Source of the DNA: Aquila chrysaetos chrysaetos
Lineage: Eukaryota; Chordata; Aves; Accipitriformes; Accipitridae
NCBI RefSeq assembly: GCF_900496995.4
Contig: NC_044012.1
Coordinates: 1 to 64,000 of the forward strand
Length of the DNA stretch: 64,000 bases
Reading direction: 5' to 3'
Shown here: piece by piece, positions 35,501 to 47,098 of the stretch
Position numbering within the stretch: the stretch's first letter is position 1
Layout of the letters: every line of letters begins with the position of its first letter
Translations under genes and position numbers: made by a program
The notes under the pieces: model-generated
What the model saw: the letters and a program-made list of their open reading frames with translations, nothing else
Databases searched by the model: none
What the model was told of the DNA's origin: nothing

Positions 35501-37082
35501 AAAGCTTGTAGGAAAAGAGTAGAATCAGCTGAACACCAACTACATGCTCTGTAGGTTGCAGCGGAAGTTCCAATTTAAAATGCAATTGATCCATTTTGCC
35601 ATCTTGATTTTTGTCTTCTTCTCTAGTCTAAAAGAATCAGTAAGAATTTTTTTTAAAGATGGGAACTTCTGTTAGAAAGAAAGACAAAAAAGTTAAAACC
35701 CCAGGGGATCTCCACAACTGCAGCATGCACATACTAAGGAAGCAAATAAGCTGCATAGTTAGGAAAGCAATAAAAAGCTGCTTGACTTTATAAACACAAG
35801 ACTGGAGACAAGCAAGAAGCCTGCAATTTTGTCTGTTACACAATGTCTTATATGCCCCCCAGGGAGGGAAAGCTCATCAGACTCTTCAAGGTCTCTTCTG
35901 TCTTATGCCATTCCAACCATCTCCCCTGCATGCTACAAAGCATGCCTTAGTGCTGGATCTTCTGTCAGATCCTGTGTGAATGTGTGACTGATGGTCAGGC
36001 TTGCCTCTTGCCGTTGCAGCCTGCCTCTTAACGGCCTCTCTATGCCAGTTCCTGGTTGTGAGCCAAGGCTTGCAAAGCTTCTGTGCCACAAATGCCCAGT
36101 ACTTCTGCTATCTGCAAACATAACAGAGGCAACGCAGAAAAGTAACGGTCACTGTTGAATCCCAGAAGGAACAATGGCTCTAGGGTAGACACCATGTGCA
36201 TCAGAAAGCACATACCTGCTTTCAGAATCAGGGGCTACCTAGCAACCCCTGCAAACTTCAGATCATGATAAGCTGTATGGCAGGGCGGGGGGCGGGAGCA
36301 CAAATAATTTGAGAAAGTAAACTGATGTGTTCATGCAAACCACCAGTGGTCTTAAGGACATGGTTTAGTGGTGGACTTGGCAGTGTTCAGTTAATGGTTG
36401 GACTTGATGATCTTAAGGGTCTTTTCCAACCTAACTGATTCTATGATTCTGTAACACTGAGAGGGAATAAGACTGGACTGATTAAAACTCACATGCCCCA
36501 TTCGAGTCTTGCTGTGAGGCACAAGGTTATGCATGAAGTTGCTGCTCCTTGAAGGCAGCAGTGCATCATCGGCCGCCTGCTCACAGGCGCCGCCAACAGC
36601 CATCCCCTTGGCCCGCTGCCGCTCCCCTGATCCCACTCTCCAGCCCCGCTCCCCACCACCGCCGCCGGGCCCGCCCCGGGCAGGCCTACCGACAGCAGTG
36701 GGACTCGCAGCCGGTCCTCCTGGAGCCTGTTGAACGCCGGGAACGTGCTCCACGCCAAGAAGCTGTCCGGGCCGGGCCCGATGGTGGCCACGAAGAGCAC
36801 CTCGTACCGGAACCGCACAGTGGGCTGCTCCAGGTATGCGCTCTGCTTCAGCCAGAAACCTGCGGGCAGAGACAGCGCGAGGCCTCAGGACCGCGCCGGG
36901 CCGGGCCGGGCCGGGCCGCGCGGGGCCGAGCGGCGCTCACCGTGGCTGCGGTAGGCCACCAGCAGCGGCGGCACATAGGTGAGCACCGTGATGACCAACA
37001 GCGCCAGCGCCGCGGCGGAGCAGAGCCCGGCCCGGTAGCGCGTGTAGAGCGCGGGATGCGAGAACAGCTCCACGCCAGCCAT
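32340..37082 (-). CDS. TMEM231: TMEM231, ciliary transition-zone membrane protein (7 coding exons)
   Basis: Joined exons 37082-36941, 36859-36690, 35627-35499, 34172-34029, 33742-33661, 33527-33422 and 32529-32340 give a 320-residue protein; human TMEM231 is 316. The protein belongs to the MKS/B9 complex that gates the ciliary transition zone, and human mutations cause Joubert and Meckel syndromes. A membrane helix lies at about residues 25-44 and a second at 269-285 ([17 protein letters not shown]), with a lumenal domain between them holding NGT and NAT glycosylation sequons. All exon phases agree and the product follows the human protein throughout as I remember it, apart from a divergent C-terminal tail ([17 protein letters not shown]). 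Five introns are GT-AG. The last is probably a U12-type intron starting with AT. The gene shares a CpG-island promoter with GABARAPL2 transcribed the other way. Confidence 0.95.
33422..33527 (-). CDS. TMEM231: TMEM231 coding exon 6, followed by an AT-type donor
   Basis: Acceptor CCATTTTAG ends at 33528. Encodes [17 protein letters not shown] through [11 protein letters not shown] plus two bases. No GT donor exists at the conserved boundary. The exon is followed by ATATCCTTT at 33421-33413, the exact U12-type AT donor consensus. Confidence 0.88.
33661..33742 (-). CDS. TMEM231: TMEM231 coding exon 5
   Basis: Acceptor TGTAACAG ends at 33743; donor GTAAGC begins at 33660. Encodes [19 protein letters not shown] through AAYWDRN plus one base. 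Contains the lumenal sequon NGT. Confidence 0.93.
34029..34172 (-). CDS. TMEM231: TMEM231 coding exon 4
   Basis: A 48-codon exon in phase 0. Acceptor CATTTCAG ends at 34173; donor GTGAGG begins at 34028. Encodes [14 protein letters not shown], then [17 protein letters not shown], ending GLDTRYN. Confidence 0.95.
35499..35627 (-). CDS. TMEM231: TMEM231 coding exon 3
   Basis: A 43-codon exon, phase 0 at both ends. Acceptor TTTTAG ends at 35628; donor GTGAGC begins at 35498. Encodes [11 protein letters not shown], then [20 protein letters not shown], ending FSYKLY, which corresponds to the human segment around LPLQSTEHVLGVQL. Confidence 0.93.
35628..36689 (-). other. TMEM231 intron 2, containing a CR1 3' end
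   Basis: Starts GTAGGC and ends TTTTAG on the minus strand. A short CR1 tail on the opposite strand lies at 36350-36455. No other coding content was found. Confidence 0.8.
36350..36455 (+). mobile_element. CR1 LINE 3' end (plus orientation)
   Basis: Contains GTTGGACTTGATGATCTTAA followed by GGTCTTTTCCAACC and ends in a CTATGATTCTG terminal repeat, the diagnostic CR1 3' end. Only about 100 bases remain. Confidence 0.95.
36690..36859 (-). CDS. TMEM231: TMEM231 coding exon 2
   Basis: Acceptor CCCGCAG ends at 36860; donor GTAGGC begins at 36689. Encodes [12 protein letters not shown] through [13 protein letters not shown] to RVPLLS, following the human protein closely. Ends in phase 0. Confidence 0.95.
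36941..37082 (-). CDS. TMEM231: TMEM231 coding exon 1
   Basis: Encodes residues 1-47 starting [10 protein letters not shown] and ending AYRSH, with one base of the next codon. The first membrane helix is here. The donor is G followed by GTGAGC at 36940. The start codon matches the family N-terminus; an in-frame ATG 51 bases upstream is not needed. Confidence 0.95.
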
Positions 37083-37616
37083 CGGGAGCCGCCCGCCCCA
37101 GCCCGTGCACTCACCCTGGCAACAGCGGGGCACCAGACTGACGGGACGCCGCGCCTATCAGCGCGTCAGGTCGCCGAGGGGGCGGGGGGAGAACGGGGGC
37201 GCCAGCCAATGAGCGTGTACCGCTGCTTTCCGGGACCGACGACTGCGGCGAGGCGGGAGAGCGCCCGGGAACGGCGGCGGGACGGAGACGGGGGCACCTG
37301 CCGCGGCGGCGCAGCCCACGATGCGTCTTCCAGCGGCCCAGGAACGTCTTGGGCGCAGCCGACGCTTGTCTCGCACCCGCCAGCTGACTGCATGCCCGGA
37401 TGCTACAGCTCCGCCCCTCTAGCCCCCGGCCGGAAGCGCTGCTTTTCGGGTGGTTGCTAGGGAACTGGCGAGCCGGAAGTCCCGCCTGCCGAGTCGTGGT
37501 CGTTGTTGTTGTGACGGGGACCGTGACAGCGACAGGCCCGGCCGCCCGGCACGAGCCCCCGCCCGCCCGCCCACGGGCCTCGCCGCCGCTGGCTCCGCTT
37601 CCCGCCGGCCCGCACC
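37083..37616. promoter_or_regulatory. Bidirectional TMEM231 / GABARAPL2 CpG-island promoter
   Basis: Only 534 bases separate the two divergent start codons, all within a CpG island that extends from about 36560 to 37930. Visible elements are a CCAAT box at 37206-37210, an RFX X-box-like inverted repeat GTTGCTAGGGAAC at 37453-37465, and ETS-type CCGGAAG cores at 37430-37436 and 37473-37479. An X-box is expected upstream of a ciliary gene such as TMEM231, while ETS and CCAAT elements suit a housekeeping gene. No TATA box is apparent. Confidence 0.85.
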
Positions 37617-37650
37617 ATGAAGTGGATGTTCAAGGAGGACCACGCGCTGG
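37617..37650 (+). CDS. GABARAPL2: GABARAPL2 coding exon 1
   Basis: Encodes [11 protein letters not shown] plus one base. The start codon sits in the context CGCACCATGA. Donor GTAAGG begins at 37651. Confidence 0.97.
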
Positions 37651-40600
37651 GTAAGGGTGGGCCCGGGCCAGGCGCTCCCCGCCGGCGGCCCCGCCGCCCT
37701 CCGTCTCCTGTGTCGCCATCTGCGCCGGGGCCTCCCGACTCTGTGTGCCCGGTCGGCTCCCCGAGCCGGTTGTCATGTCTGTGGGCGGACAGCCGGCTAC
37801 GGCCCTCGCCGAGGGCTGGCGCGATGCCCGGGGACGGCCTGCCTGAGCAGCTGGAGACCCCCTCGGGGGCGGCAAGAGGGTCGCGATCCCCGCAGGCTCC
37901 CGCCCCTGCGGGTGCTGCCCTCTCGGCCTAGGACACTGGCGATACTACTACTATGCAATGACTAACTACGAGTTTTGTTCACAGAGCACAGATGTGTCGA
38001 GTCGGCAAAAATCCGAGCCAAATACCCTGACCGTGTCCCGGTGAGTAACCAAGCCAGATTCATCTGAGTACTTAGAGGCAAAGGTGGATACATTTTTTCC
38101 ATCCTGCCGTCTCTTCTTTGATCAGATCCTACGAAGTAACCTCACCTTCCCTTTTGTGTTCTTAGATGTTTTAGAGAGGCCCCAAACACATCTAACTAAT
38201 GCAACATTCCCTCCTCTGCCCCAGTGCATATTGACAAGTAAGCAAGAGCACCTGACTTTCTAAACACTTTCCAGGCATGTTTATGGTTTATCAGTGTCCT
38301 GGTTTCTTCTAATCACAATTATATCCCAACAAATACCATCAGTGTCTTGAGGATTCATTCTGTGCCTGATCCTAAGAAAGATCACAAATTTCTTTTAAAT
38401 CTTGACAATCTTCCATCCTGGCTGTATGAGGAAGGTGATTTTCCCTCGTGTATTACATGCCTATAACCAGACTTATCATGGTGAAGCTCCCCATGCAAAC
38501 CCTGTTGTTCGAAGAGCCAGTGCAAGCAGTGACCCCTCCTTTCCGCATTAATACCTACCTACCTCCTAAATAGTGAATGACCTCTCTTCGTCACTCCACA
38601 ATCCCTTTTATCATGTTTCAGTCAGTGAAATGACCACACTGCACATCCTTATGTAACAGCTAGCAACATGTCCTTATTTCCAACTTACCTGCTTGTGAGT
38701 ACAATTTCCCACATCCCATCTGACCACATGCCAGTTAGTGCCACTCCTGTCTGACCTCTCGGTAAATAACTTATCCGTTAGTGCAGCCCAGAGAAGAACC
38801 TGTAATCTCATTGACTTTCTCTGCTGCTGAGTTGCACCTAGTCACAGCATCTTCTCTAGCTGCAGTCTGGCAAGCTGACCTGATCCTTGCCATTCTCTGC
38901 TTGGTTAACTATCCCCTCATATATAGACTGTAGCATGCTAATGACCATACATCTCCACAGATACCCATTTGTCCATTTCAGGAATATCCATCATAACCCT
39001 AAGGGAAAAAGAGACATTGAAACTCATAGTGTGAGTCAAAATTACATGATGCTGTATCAGAAACGGACAGCAAGGTGTGGATGGATACAGAAATTAAATC
39101 TCAGATTGCAGTGTGATGCTTTGTCTGGGCTGGTACGTGTTTTCTGCTTGATGATTCAGATTGAGCCATGTACCTTTCACAAAATAGTTGGTATCAAATA
39201 TATTTTTGGCATTTAATAGTCAAAAGTGTTTTTCAGACTTAATGTATGTTTCCCGCTTTCCAGGTTATAGCCTGCATCCAGAATGAGGTCAAAGTGACTT
39301 CAGTTCTCAGCTTCTGTATCTGTCCACCTGAATTTAGAGATGTTTCAGTGGTTCAAACCTATTAAAATAATATATGAACAGCCTGCCTCTGTCCTAGGGT
39401 AGGCCTTTTAGGAATATGGGAGGTGAAAGAAATTCATGCTTGGTAAGCATTGCAATTTTAAATTTGCCTGGGGAATCAAGTGGTCTAAGGGTTAAAGGTT
39501 TTACTAGAAGCAGTTCACCAACAGCCTTGACTTCCAGTTACAACAGTTTCTGCATTATGAAGCTAAAATGCCTAGTGTGTTACTGTAATCTTAAAAAAAA
39601 AAAGTATCAGTTGTTAAGGCTTACAATATTTCTTTCAGGCTGTTCTTGGTCCTCTTTACAGTTCCCTCATGCTAAATTGCAAGGGGCAGCTACTATGCCC
39701 TCCTTCTGTTTCTGTAGGCAGACCTGAAGAAATCATAAGGAAAACCCTCTCCAGATCACAAGATAGCATATTTCGTAAATTTACTTGAGCATTACCTGTA
39801 TGTTGTAGCAATGGGGAACATACAGCTGAGGAACGGAGACACTGGAATCTCTTGTAAGGCTTATTTCCCCAGGTGCTGCATTTTTCATTTAACGACTAGC
39901 CTGTGTGGAGCAATAAGCCTCAGGTTCTTTCCACAAATAATACTTAATTCTCCTTCTTCCTGTACCCGTTGCTTTTTGTTTGGTTTTATTTGTGGCCATC
40001 TTGCCATCTTTCCATCCTGTAGTCAACTTCTAATTTCCTAATGTATGAAGTAAGAAAGATACTCTACTGTCAGTTCAGCATAATACAAAGCAGAAAATAG
40101 CATCAGTGAGTCGTACCTTGACAACAGTAACATGGTAGAACAAACAATATGCCTTGGAGTGCAGTTATATTCAGAATAACACATTAAAAAAAATCCGGTT
40201 TCCAGTGATAAAATCAGTGTGTTATTGCAGACCTGAGTCTACAGACATCCTAAAATAGTGATTAACATAGGCAATCTTTTTTTCAAAGTTGCAAACAAAA
40301 GCCTGTTGATGCTGCAAACATCATCTTATCTAGGCATCTCTGCTTAGGTTCCTACCTGCTTTCTGTTACCAAAGGCTCCCGGTGTAGGCAGAGAACGGCC
40401 AAATTCCTATGGTGGTCTAGCAGCATAAGCATGGATTGTGAATTTTTATTTATTTTTTTATTTTATTTTTTTCCTTACAGCCTACATATTCCATCTGGCT
40501 CTCATTCATATATAGCTAAAACCTACACTTTATTAGTACGGCTTCACTGTCACCCTGTAACTTCATCCAATCAACTGAAGCTGTAATCATATAGTTTTTA

Positions 40601-43600
40601 GCATCAGATGCATACACGGCTGTATTATCTGGCAGTGTAAGTCTGGTAGAGCAGAGGCACACAGACAAAATCACATCACAGCACCTTTCTGGTGATTTGG
40701 TGAAGTGCTCAACTGGCATCCTTGGCAGGCCAACTGGTATTCCAGGGCATACTGCAGCCATGCTTGATTTCTCTTCCTTGAGGCATTGTTGAGCCTGGCT
40801 GAAATGCATAGTGGCTAGCTGTGGGAAGTCAGTAATCATTGCCAGATTAATTATAGAAATGCAGAGAGCATGGATGTCAAATCAAAAGCAGTACTGCAAA
40901 GCATTGTAAAAAAAATGAATGTGGTCTATAGCCAGCTAGAACCTTGCATTATACCACAGTTCACACTGTAACTCTATCAGAGTTTTGACTGTATCCATAT
41001 ATAACGTGGCTTCTTCAACTCTGGACTGAGTCACCTGAAGTATGCATGTGCCCCTCCATAGCATGACAGTTTCTGACATACTGGTACATGTTGTGTAATG
41101 GTACAGTATGCTGCACAGATGAATACAAAAGACTTCAGGGAGAAAATATTAATGAATATTCTGATGCTGTAGACGGAAGCCTGAGAGCTATTTTGGCATC
41201 TCTGGTTTCTGCACAACAGGCAAAATGGTAGATTAGATACTAGACTAGGCTGGTGGTTCTGCCTCCCATTTACCTAAATGCTGATATTTTTTTTTTTAGC
41301 TTCAGTGTTACTGAAATTTATTTCTAATATTTCTTACTTTGTTTTTTCTTTTGCTATATGCCATATCAAGGCAGTTAGTTCTGTCATCTGTTAGGAGCAA
41401 CTTGGGACATTGTTTAAAGAAGACAGTTAAGTTGGAAGGGTGGAGGTGGTGTGTATATTAAACCTGCATTTCTTCATGTTGTGGGATTTTAGTCATATGA
41501 CAGTTTAAAAGAGGATAGAGCATGCTTGTTGCAAACTAGAATTCTGTGTAACACAAGATTTCAAGCAATGATGATGATAACACTTGCATGTCCTCTGAGG
41601 AGCGACTAAGGTCTCCGGGTTTGTCTAGTTTGGAGAAAAGGAGGCTGAGGGGTGACCTCATCAGTCTCGCAGCTTCCTGAGGAGGGGATGTGGAGAGGGA
41701 GGTGCTGATCTCTCCTCCCTGGGATCCAGTGATAGGACGCCTGGGAATGGTTCAGAGCTGTGTCAGGGGAGGTTCAGACTTGATGTTAGGAAGCATTTCT
41801 TTACCAAGAGGGTAATCAAACACTGGAACAGATTTCCTAGAGGCAGTTGATGCCCCATGCCTGTCAGTGTTTAAGACGCCTTTGGACAATGCCCTTAATA
41901 ACATGCTTTAATTTTTGGTCAGCCCTGAAGCAGTTAGGCAGTTGGGCTTGACGATTGTTGTAGGTCCCTTGCAACTGAACTATTCAGTTCTATTCTTTCT
42001 TTTTACATGGTTATAGTGACAAAAACAAAATAGGCAGCATCTGCACAAAGGGAATGCACTTCCTCAGATCACCTGCCGTTGCTCAGGTATCAGTGCTGCA
42101 GTCTAGTTGAATTTTTCATGACTCCACTAGAGCTGAGTGGGGCAAGGAAAGAATATAGTTAAATGGATTCCTCAGTTTGTTACTATCAACTGGAGTAAGT
42201 GAGAAGACGGAAGTCCTGGACTCCTTCCTTCAATCACCAGTCAGTTTAAGGGTAATGGTGCAGACAAGCCATTCTAAACCTGAGGTTTTCAAGCTGCCTG
42301 TGCTTCAAATGTCTTCATAGACACCAGTTCCTCTCTTGCCCCTGCCCCCAAGCTTTTGTTGCAGTATACACTATTTTTGGATAGTGCACATGGGGAACTT
42401 CAGAATATTTTTGAAAATTAGCCATATTTAAACACAATAGGACATTACTGTCCTGGTATGAATAAATCACAGAACGGTTGAGGTGGGAAGGGACCTCTGG
42501 AGGCCACCTGGTCCAACCTCCCCCTGCTCAAGCAGGGCCACCTACAGCCAGCTGCCCAGGACCATGTCTTCTGAGTATCTCCAAGGTGGGAGACGCCACA
42601 ACCTCTCTGGGCAACCTCTGCCAGTGCTCCATCACCCACGCAGTAAAAAAGTGTTTCCTGACGTTCAGAGGGAACGCCCTGTGTTTCCGTTTGTGCCCGC
42701 TGCCTCTTGTCCTGTCACTGGGCACTGCTGAAAACAGCCTGGCTCCATTTTCTTTGCACCCTCCCCTCAGGTATTTATACACATTGGTAAGATCCCCCTC
42801 AGCCTTCTCTTCTCTAGGCTGAACAGTCCCAGCCCTCCCAGCCTTTCCTCATATGAGAGATGCTCCAATCCCTTAGAACATCTTCGAGACCCTTTGTTGG
42901 ACTCTCTCCAGTATGTCCATGGCTCTCTTATACCAAGGAGCCCAGAATTGGACACAGCACTCCAGGCTTGGACTCACCAGTGCCACTACAGGGGTAGGAT
43001 CACCTCCCTGGACCTGACGGCGATACTTGGCCTAATGCAGCCCAGGATGCCATTAGCCTTCTTTGCTGCCAGGGCACGCTGCTGGCTCCTGTTCAACTTG
43101 AGGTCCACACTGCAATAATTTCGAATCATCGGTGTACAAAAAGTTAAAAAATGTGCATACTTTCCTGTCATGGATTTCTTTTAGGCATATTGCATCTTTT
43201 TACCCCATGCATAGGAAGTTTTGAGCCTTGTGTATATGATTGTAGGTTTCAGTGCAGTTGTAAAACCAGGTTTTACAGTGCTGAGCCAGTCCTACCTCTC
43301 ATTTGGTTGCAGTCAAGAAACTTTTTTGTTCCTCCCCTCTGCTCACTGTTGTAAGCCTGTACCAACAAGCGATTTACCGAAGCTGTCTGTTCATACCATT
43401 CCTGAAAAGCCTGACCTTCACACCTGCGCTTTACAGGTCATAGTGGAGAAGGTCTCAGGATCTCAGATTGTTGATATTGACAAGAGGAAGTACTTAGTTC
43501 CATCTGACATCACCGTGGCCCAGTTCATGTGGATCATCAGGAAGAGGATTCAACTGCCATCTGAGAAAGCAATATTCCTCTTTGTAGACAAGACTGTCCC

Positions 43601-45722
43601 ACAATCCAGGTGAGAGGCTATTCACTTGGTATTCAGAACCATTTCAGCAAGCCTGTGCGTATCAGAGGGACAGTAGCTCCCCTCTTTGAGGCTTATTTGG
43701 TGATTTTAGGAGGTGTTTGGTTACATCTTAATCTCACCATGATAGCTTTTTTTTCTCATGAGTTTGATAAACATCTTATTTCTTGTGCTAGGCTGAAAGG
43801 AAAAGTGACCAAAAAATATATTGTGATTTACTTCCATAGCAAGAGGGTGAGCTCTGGAGTTAATTATGATATCTTTGGTTGAGTGTAAGAACATTTACAT
43901 CATCAATGCCAAAAACAAACAAACAAACAAATCATTCTCAGTGTAACAAAAAATTTGCATGTTAAATACTCAAAAGCAAACACCATAAATTATTCTGAAA
44001 AAACATTAACCTGTCAGCTCACAAAGAAATTATGACATTGCAGACTAGTTGCTGTTACTTGTTTTAAAAATTACTTATTTTATTCTATAAACACAAAATG
44101 CAAAATTACTATAGAAAGGTTTTTCACATTGCTTTTATATAAGTTTCATTGTTGTCCGCTACATACAGAATAATGTATAGCAGAAGCAGCTACTACAACT
44201 GCTTTCTATGTGAGATACTTTAACAGTGCTTGAGGAAATAGTATGTCATGATGTTATGTGGCTTAGATATAATATTATTCTTATTAATCCTTACCTGTGT
44301 AATAGTAACAGTCCCTCCAGGTAACCTGTCCAGACTCAGTTAGGAATATTTTTATTTACTTTGTAATACACAACAGGGACCTGCGAGAACCATCTTTTTC
44401 TGCTTGTAGGAATGCCTATATGTCATCTTCTTAACAGTGCTGTAGAACTGCTAGGAATAGGAAAAAAGAAAGGGCACATTGTCTCATCTCAGATGTTCAT
44501 GATGAGATGTCCCATCTCTGCTGGAAAAATAGGGCCTGAAACTTCAATATTAATGCAAAAATGATAACCTGTTAACAGATAAACAAAACTCTAATCTGTT
44601 AATGGCTTTGCTCCTCTTGTCGGCTGAGTTTATTACACAGAGCACTAACTCTTGACATCCTTCTCCTCCAGAAATTGTATCTACTACTCACCAATTCCCT
44701 TCCATTTCAAGTACTGCCTGCAACTCTTCCCAGCTCCTCTCTTGGGTAAAAAGCCATGATTGTTTTCCCTATCACTCACATTCAGCCTGCATCTTTCAGT
44801 TCACTAGCCTTTCCTCAGTCTCAGGGAAGCCAGAGAAAGGCGAGCTGAGGAGGCATCATTTGTGCAACTGACTGACATCAGCTGCCCGTTTCATCTGTAG
44901 ATAGATGGTTGGAGCAGTTGTACTGGCCAAGTAATTGCTTGGGTTTCTTTTTGTTTTCAAAATACAGACATTGCCCTAAAAACCACAACTGCTTAGACTG
45001 TGAAGGCCCACGTGCCTATTTAGTTTAAGAAAATTTTCATTTGATCAAATGTTCAAAACCTTATCCACTGAAAAAGCACTAGTTCAGAACTATTTTAAGT
45101 CATTGCTTTTTAACAATATAGAAAACAAAGCTTTTACTCCCCAAAGCAACCTGGACCTCCAAGAAATGGTCCAAAAGTGCAAGTTTGATAGACTTCGAGA
45201 CCAGCTGAACATTCAGAACTACACCAGGTGGAGAGAGAAATGCGGCTGCTCACACAAGAAGATATTAGTGCAGCTGCATTCAAGGAAGGTGCTTTCAGGC
45301 TATTGATGCTGATATTAGTCATGGCATCAATAATGGATGATTCAGAACGTGAAATACATTCAGTGACTAATTTCCAATGAAATAAGGAAGCATTCTGACA
45401 AATGCATTTGTGAAGAATTAACAAAAACCTAGACACTGCAGAAAACCCAGGATAATTTTGCTAACTTGGGAGTCAACTGCTTTTCATATATCCTCATTTT
45501 TTGATTTTAATTTACACACAGACTTAAAAGTTTTAGCTTTTATTAATCTTTGTTTATGTGAGGTTCTTACTGTTACCATTTGCAGCTGTCACGATCCAAG
45601 CAAATAACTTCTTTTTTTTTCCCCCTTCAAGCTTAACTATGGGACAACTTTATGAGAAGGAAAAGGATGAGGATGGATTCTTGTATGTTGCCTACAGCGG
45701 AGAGAACACATTTGGTTTCTGA
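37617..45722 (+). CDS. GABARAPL2: GABARAPL2, ATG8-family ubiquitin-like protein (4 coding exons)
   Basis: Joined exons 37617-37650, 37985-38040, 43437-43609 and 45632-45722 give exactly 117 residues, the length of human GABARAPL2 (GATE-16). As far as I can recall the human sequence, the product is nearly identical. ATG8 proteins are conjugated to phosphatidylethanolamine on autophagosomes; this member also takes part in intra-Golgi transport. The N-terminal helices (MKWMFKEDH) precede the ubiquitin-like fold, and the protein ends in GENTFGF. ATG4 is known to cut after Gly116, leaving the conjugatable glycine; the removed residue here is Phe117. All introns are GT-AG with consistent phase. Intron 2 (5.4 kb) holds two CR1 copies. 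Confidence 0.98.
37985..38040 (+). CDS. GABARAPL2: GABARAPL2 coding exon 2
   Basis: Acceptor TTCACAG ends at 37984; donor GTGAGT begins at 38041. Encodes [19 protein letters not shown] and ends in phase 0. Confidence 0.97.
41595..41998 (+). mobile_element. CR1 LINE 3' fragment (plus orientation)
   Basis: Contains GGAGAAAAGGAGGCTGAGGG near 41633, then a TTAGGAAGCATTTCTTTACC block and CTTGACGATTGTTGTAGGTC, and ends near TTCAGTTCTATTCT. This is a diverged CR1 in the sense orientation of the host gene. Confidence 0.92.
42466..43125 (-). mobile_element. CR1 LINE 3' fragment (minus orientation)
   Basis: The plus strand shows the reverse-complement CR1 3' end (GGTGGGAAGGGACCTCTGG near 42483) through CTACAGCCAGCTGCCCAGGA and the later segment ending GTTCAACTTGAGGTCCACAC near 43092-43111. 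At about 660 bases it is the longest CR1 in the window and belongs to the same subfamily as the copy at 17335. Confidence 0.95.
43437..43609 (+). CDS. GABARAPL2: GABARAPL2 coding exon 3
   Basis: Acceptor TTTACAG ends at 43436; donor GTGAGA begins at 43610. Encodes [20 protein letters not shown] through [20 protein letters not shown] to DKTVPQS plus two bases. This is the core of the ubiquitin-like fold, including the LC3-interacting-region docking surface. Confidence 0.98.
43610..45631 (+). other. GABARAPL2 intron 3
   Basis: A 2-kb AT-rich intron beginning GTGAGA and ending CTTCAAG. It holds a short (AAAC)n run at 43912-43931 and no recognised repeat or gene. Confidence 0.85.
45632..45722 (+). 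CDS. GABARAPL2: GABARAPL2 coding exon 4 (terminal)
   Basis: Preceded by a T/C-rich tract and acceptor CAAG at 45628-45631. Encodes [17 protein letters not shown] and [11 protein letters not shown], then TGA at 45720-45722. Confidence 0.98.
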
Positions 45723-46751
45723 ATGGTGGGTCTTGGCTAGTATACCATCCTGCTGTGTATCTTGTAAATAGCTAATCATTTTCTGTTCTGACATCCACAG
45801 AAGTTCCTTCTATAAACATGCATTTGTAACTGGATTTATTTCTTAATATATTGATAGGTCTTGTTATATTAGACTGTTAAATTATATAAAAAAAAAGTTT
45901 TGTTGGTTTTTGTGCATTTTTTTTTTTCTCATGGCTATGAATTCCCAGAGCCTCACTCCTTTGGGGGATACATTTGATGACACTGATTAAATAATAAAGC
46001 AAAGTAGTTGGCTACTAAAACATGAAAAGAAGAATACGCATTTATTCTGTTTTGAAGTGTTAGTTTAAGAAAAATAAAAACATTAAATTAGTATTGGGAA
46101 CAGTGGATTTGATGGCTTATCCTAAGCAGGAACAAGATGCTGATCATGTTGAATTGAGCTAATATGTTCCTCTTTCTCAATTAACAAACAAGTACAATAA
46201 AAATTCCTGTCACAAACAGGCAGTGCTGTCATTTCTTTACCTTAATTTTAGCCAGAAAGTTATACATCACATTTACTAGACACTGTACAGCTTCACAACC
46301 TTTAGTATGGTGATACAAGGAAGAAATGAGGAGCTATCTGTAGGTTCCAAAACCAATAGCTTCAGAGCTACTAGATCTCAGCAGGAGAAGAGCTATGCCT
46401 GCCCACAGGCTATCAATGGAGGAGTAAATACCATGGGCTTTGGAAAGAAGGACCTGGGTGACAAAAACATAGCATGTAAGGAAGGGGCACCTAGGAGAGG
46501 GAATGATACAAATAGGAGACCAGAGAGCTGGAGAACTGGAAGGTATAATTTGTACATGAGAGTTACTGCAGAGAGAGAAATAACTGGTAAGGAGTTCAAA
46601 TTAAAACAGTTGCCAAAAAAAACCCCAAAAAACCAAACAGTAGTTGTGTTACAGGTAGTTATATAAGTATTGTCCTTTCCAAGTAAAAATTCTGTAGATA
46701 TTGTAAGGACATTACAGAACCAAGTATGTGAAAGAACAGCTTTCTATACAG
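45723..46751 (+). other. GABARAPL2 3' UTR and following intergenic sequence
   Basis: AT-rich 3' untranslated sequence to at least 46000, then unique sequence. A plus-strand frame of 119 codons at 46307-46666 has no known motif and ends in an A-rich stretch. Confidence 0.6.
45993..45998 (+). terminator. Candidate GABARAPL2 polyadenylation signal
   Basis: AATAAA 270 bases after the stop codon. Further AATAAA copies lie near 46072 and 46195, so longer 3' ends are possible. Confidence 0.55.
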
Positions 46752-47098
46752 CTGAGTGGTGCAGCCGACACACCTGAGGGATGGGGTGCCATTCAGAGGG
46801 ACCTAGACAAGCTCGAAGTGGGCCCATCTGAACCTCATGAGGTTCAACAAAGCCAAGTGCAAGGTCCTGCCCCTGCATCGGGGCAACCCCCAGTATCAAC
46901 CCAGGCTGGGGGATGAAGGGGTTGAGAGCAGCCATGCGGAGAAGGACTTGGGGGTACCAGTGGATAAAAAGCTGGACACGAGCCGGCAATGTGTGCTCGC
47001 AGCCCAGAAAGCCAATTGTATCCTGGGCTGCATCAAAAGAAGTATGGCCAGCAGGTCAAGGGAGGTGATTCTCCTCCTCTACTCCACTCTTGGGGAGG
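46752..47098 (+). mobile_element. CR1 LINE fragment (plus orientation)
   Basis: Contains CR1 sequence from the region just before the 3' UTR: GAGGTTCAACAAAGCCAAGT near 46839, GTATCCTGGGCTGCATCAAA near 47018, and GGGAGGTGATTCTCCTCCTC near 47059. It is truncated at both ends and frame-broken relative to a functional CR1. Confidence 0.92.

Larger units (their letters stand above)
38041..43436 (+). other. GABARAPL2 intron 2
   Basis: A 5.4-kb intron. Apart from the two CR1 copies (41595-41998 and 42466-43125) it contains AT-rich unique sequence, an A-rich/T-rich run at 40445-40470, and open frames up to 107 codons with no known motif. Confidence 0.85.
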
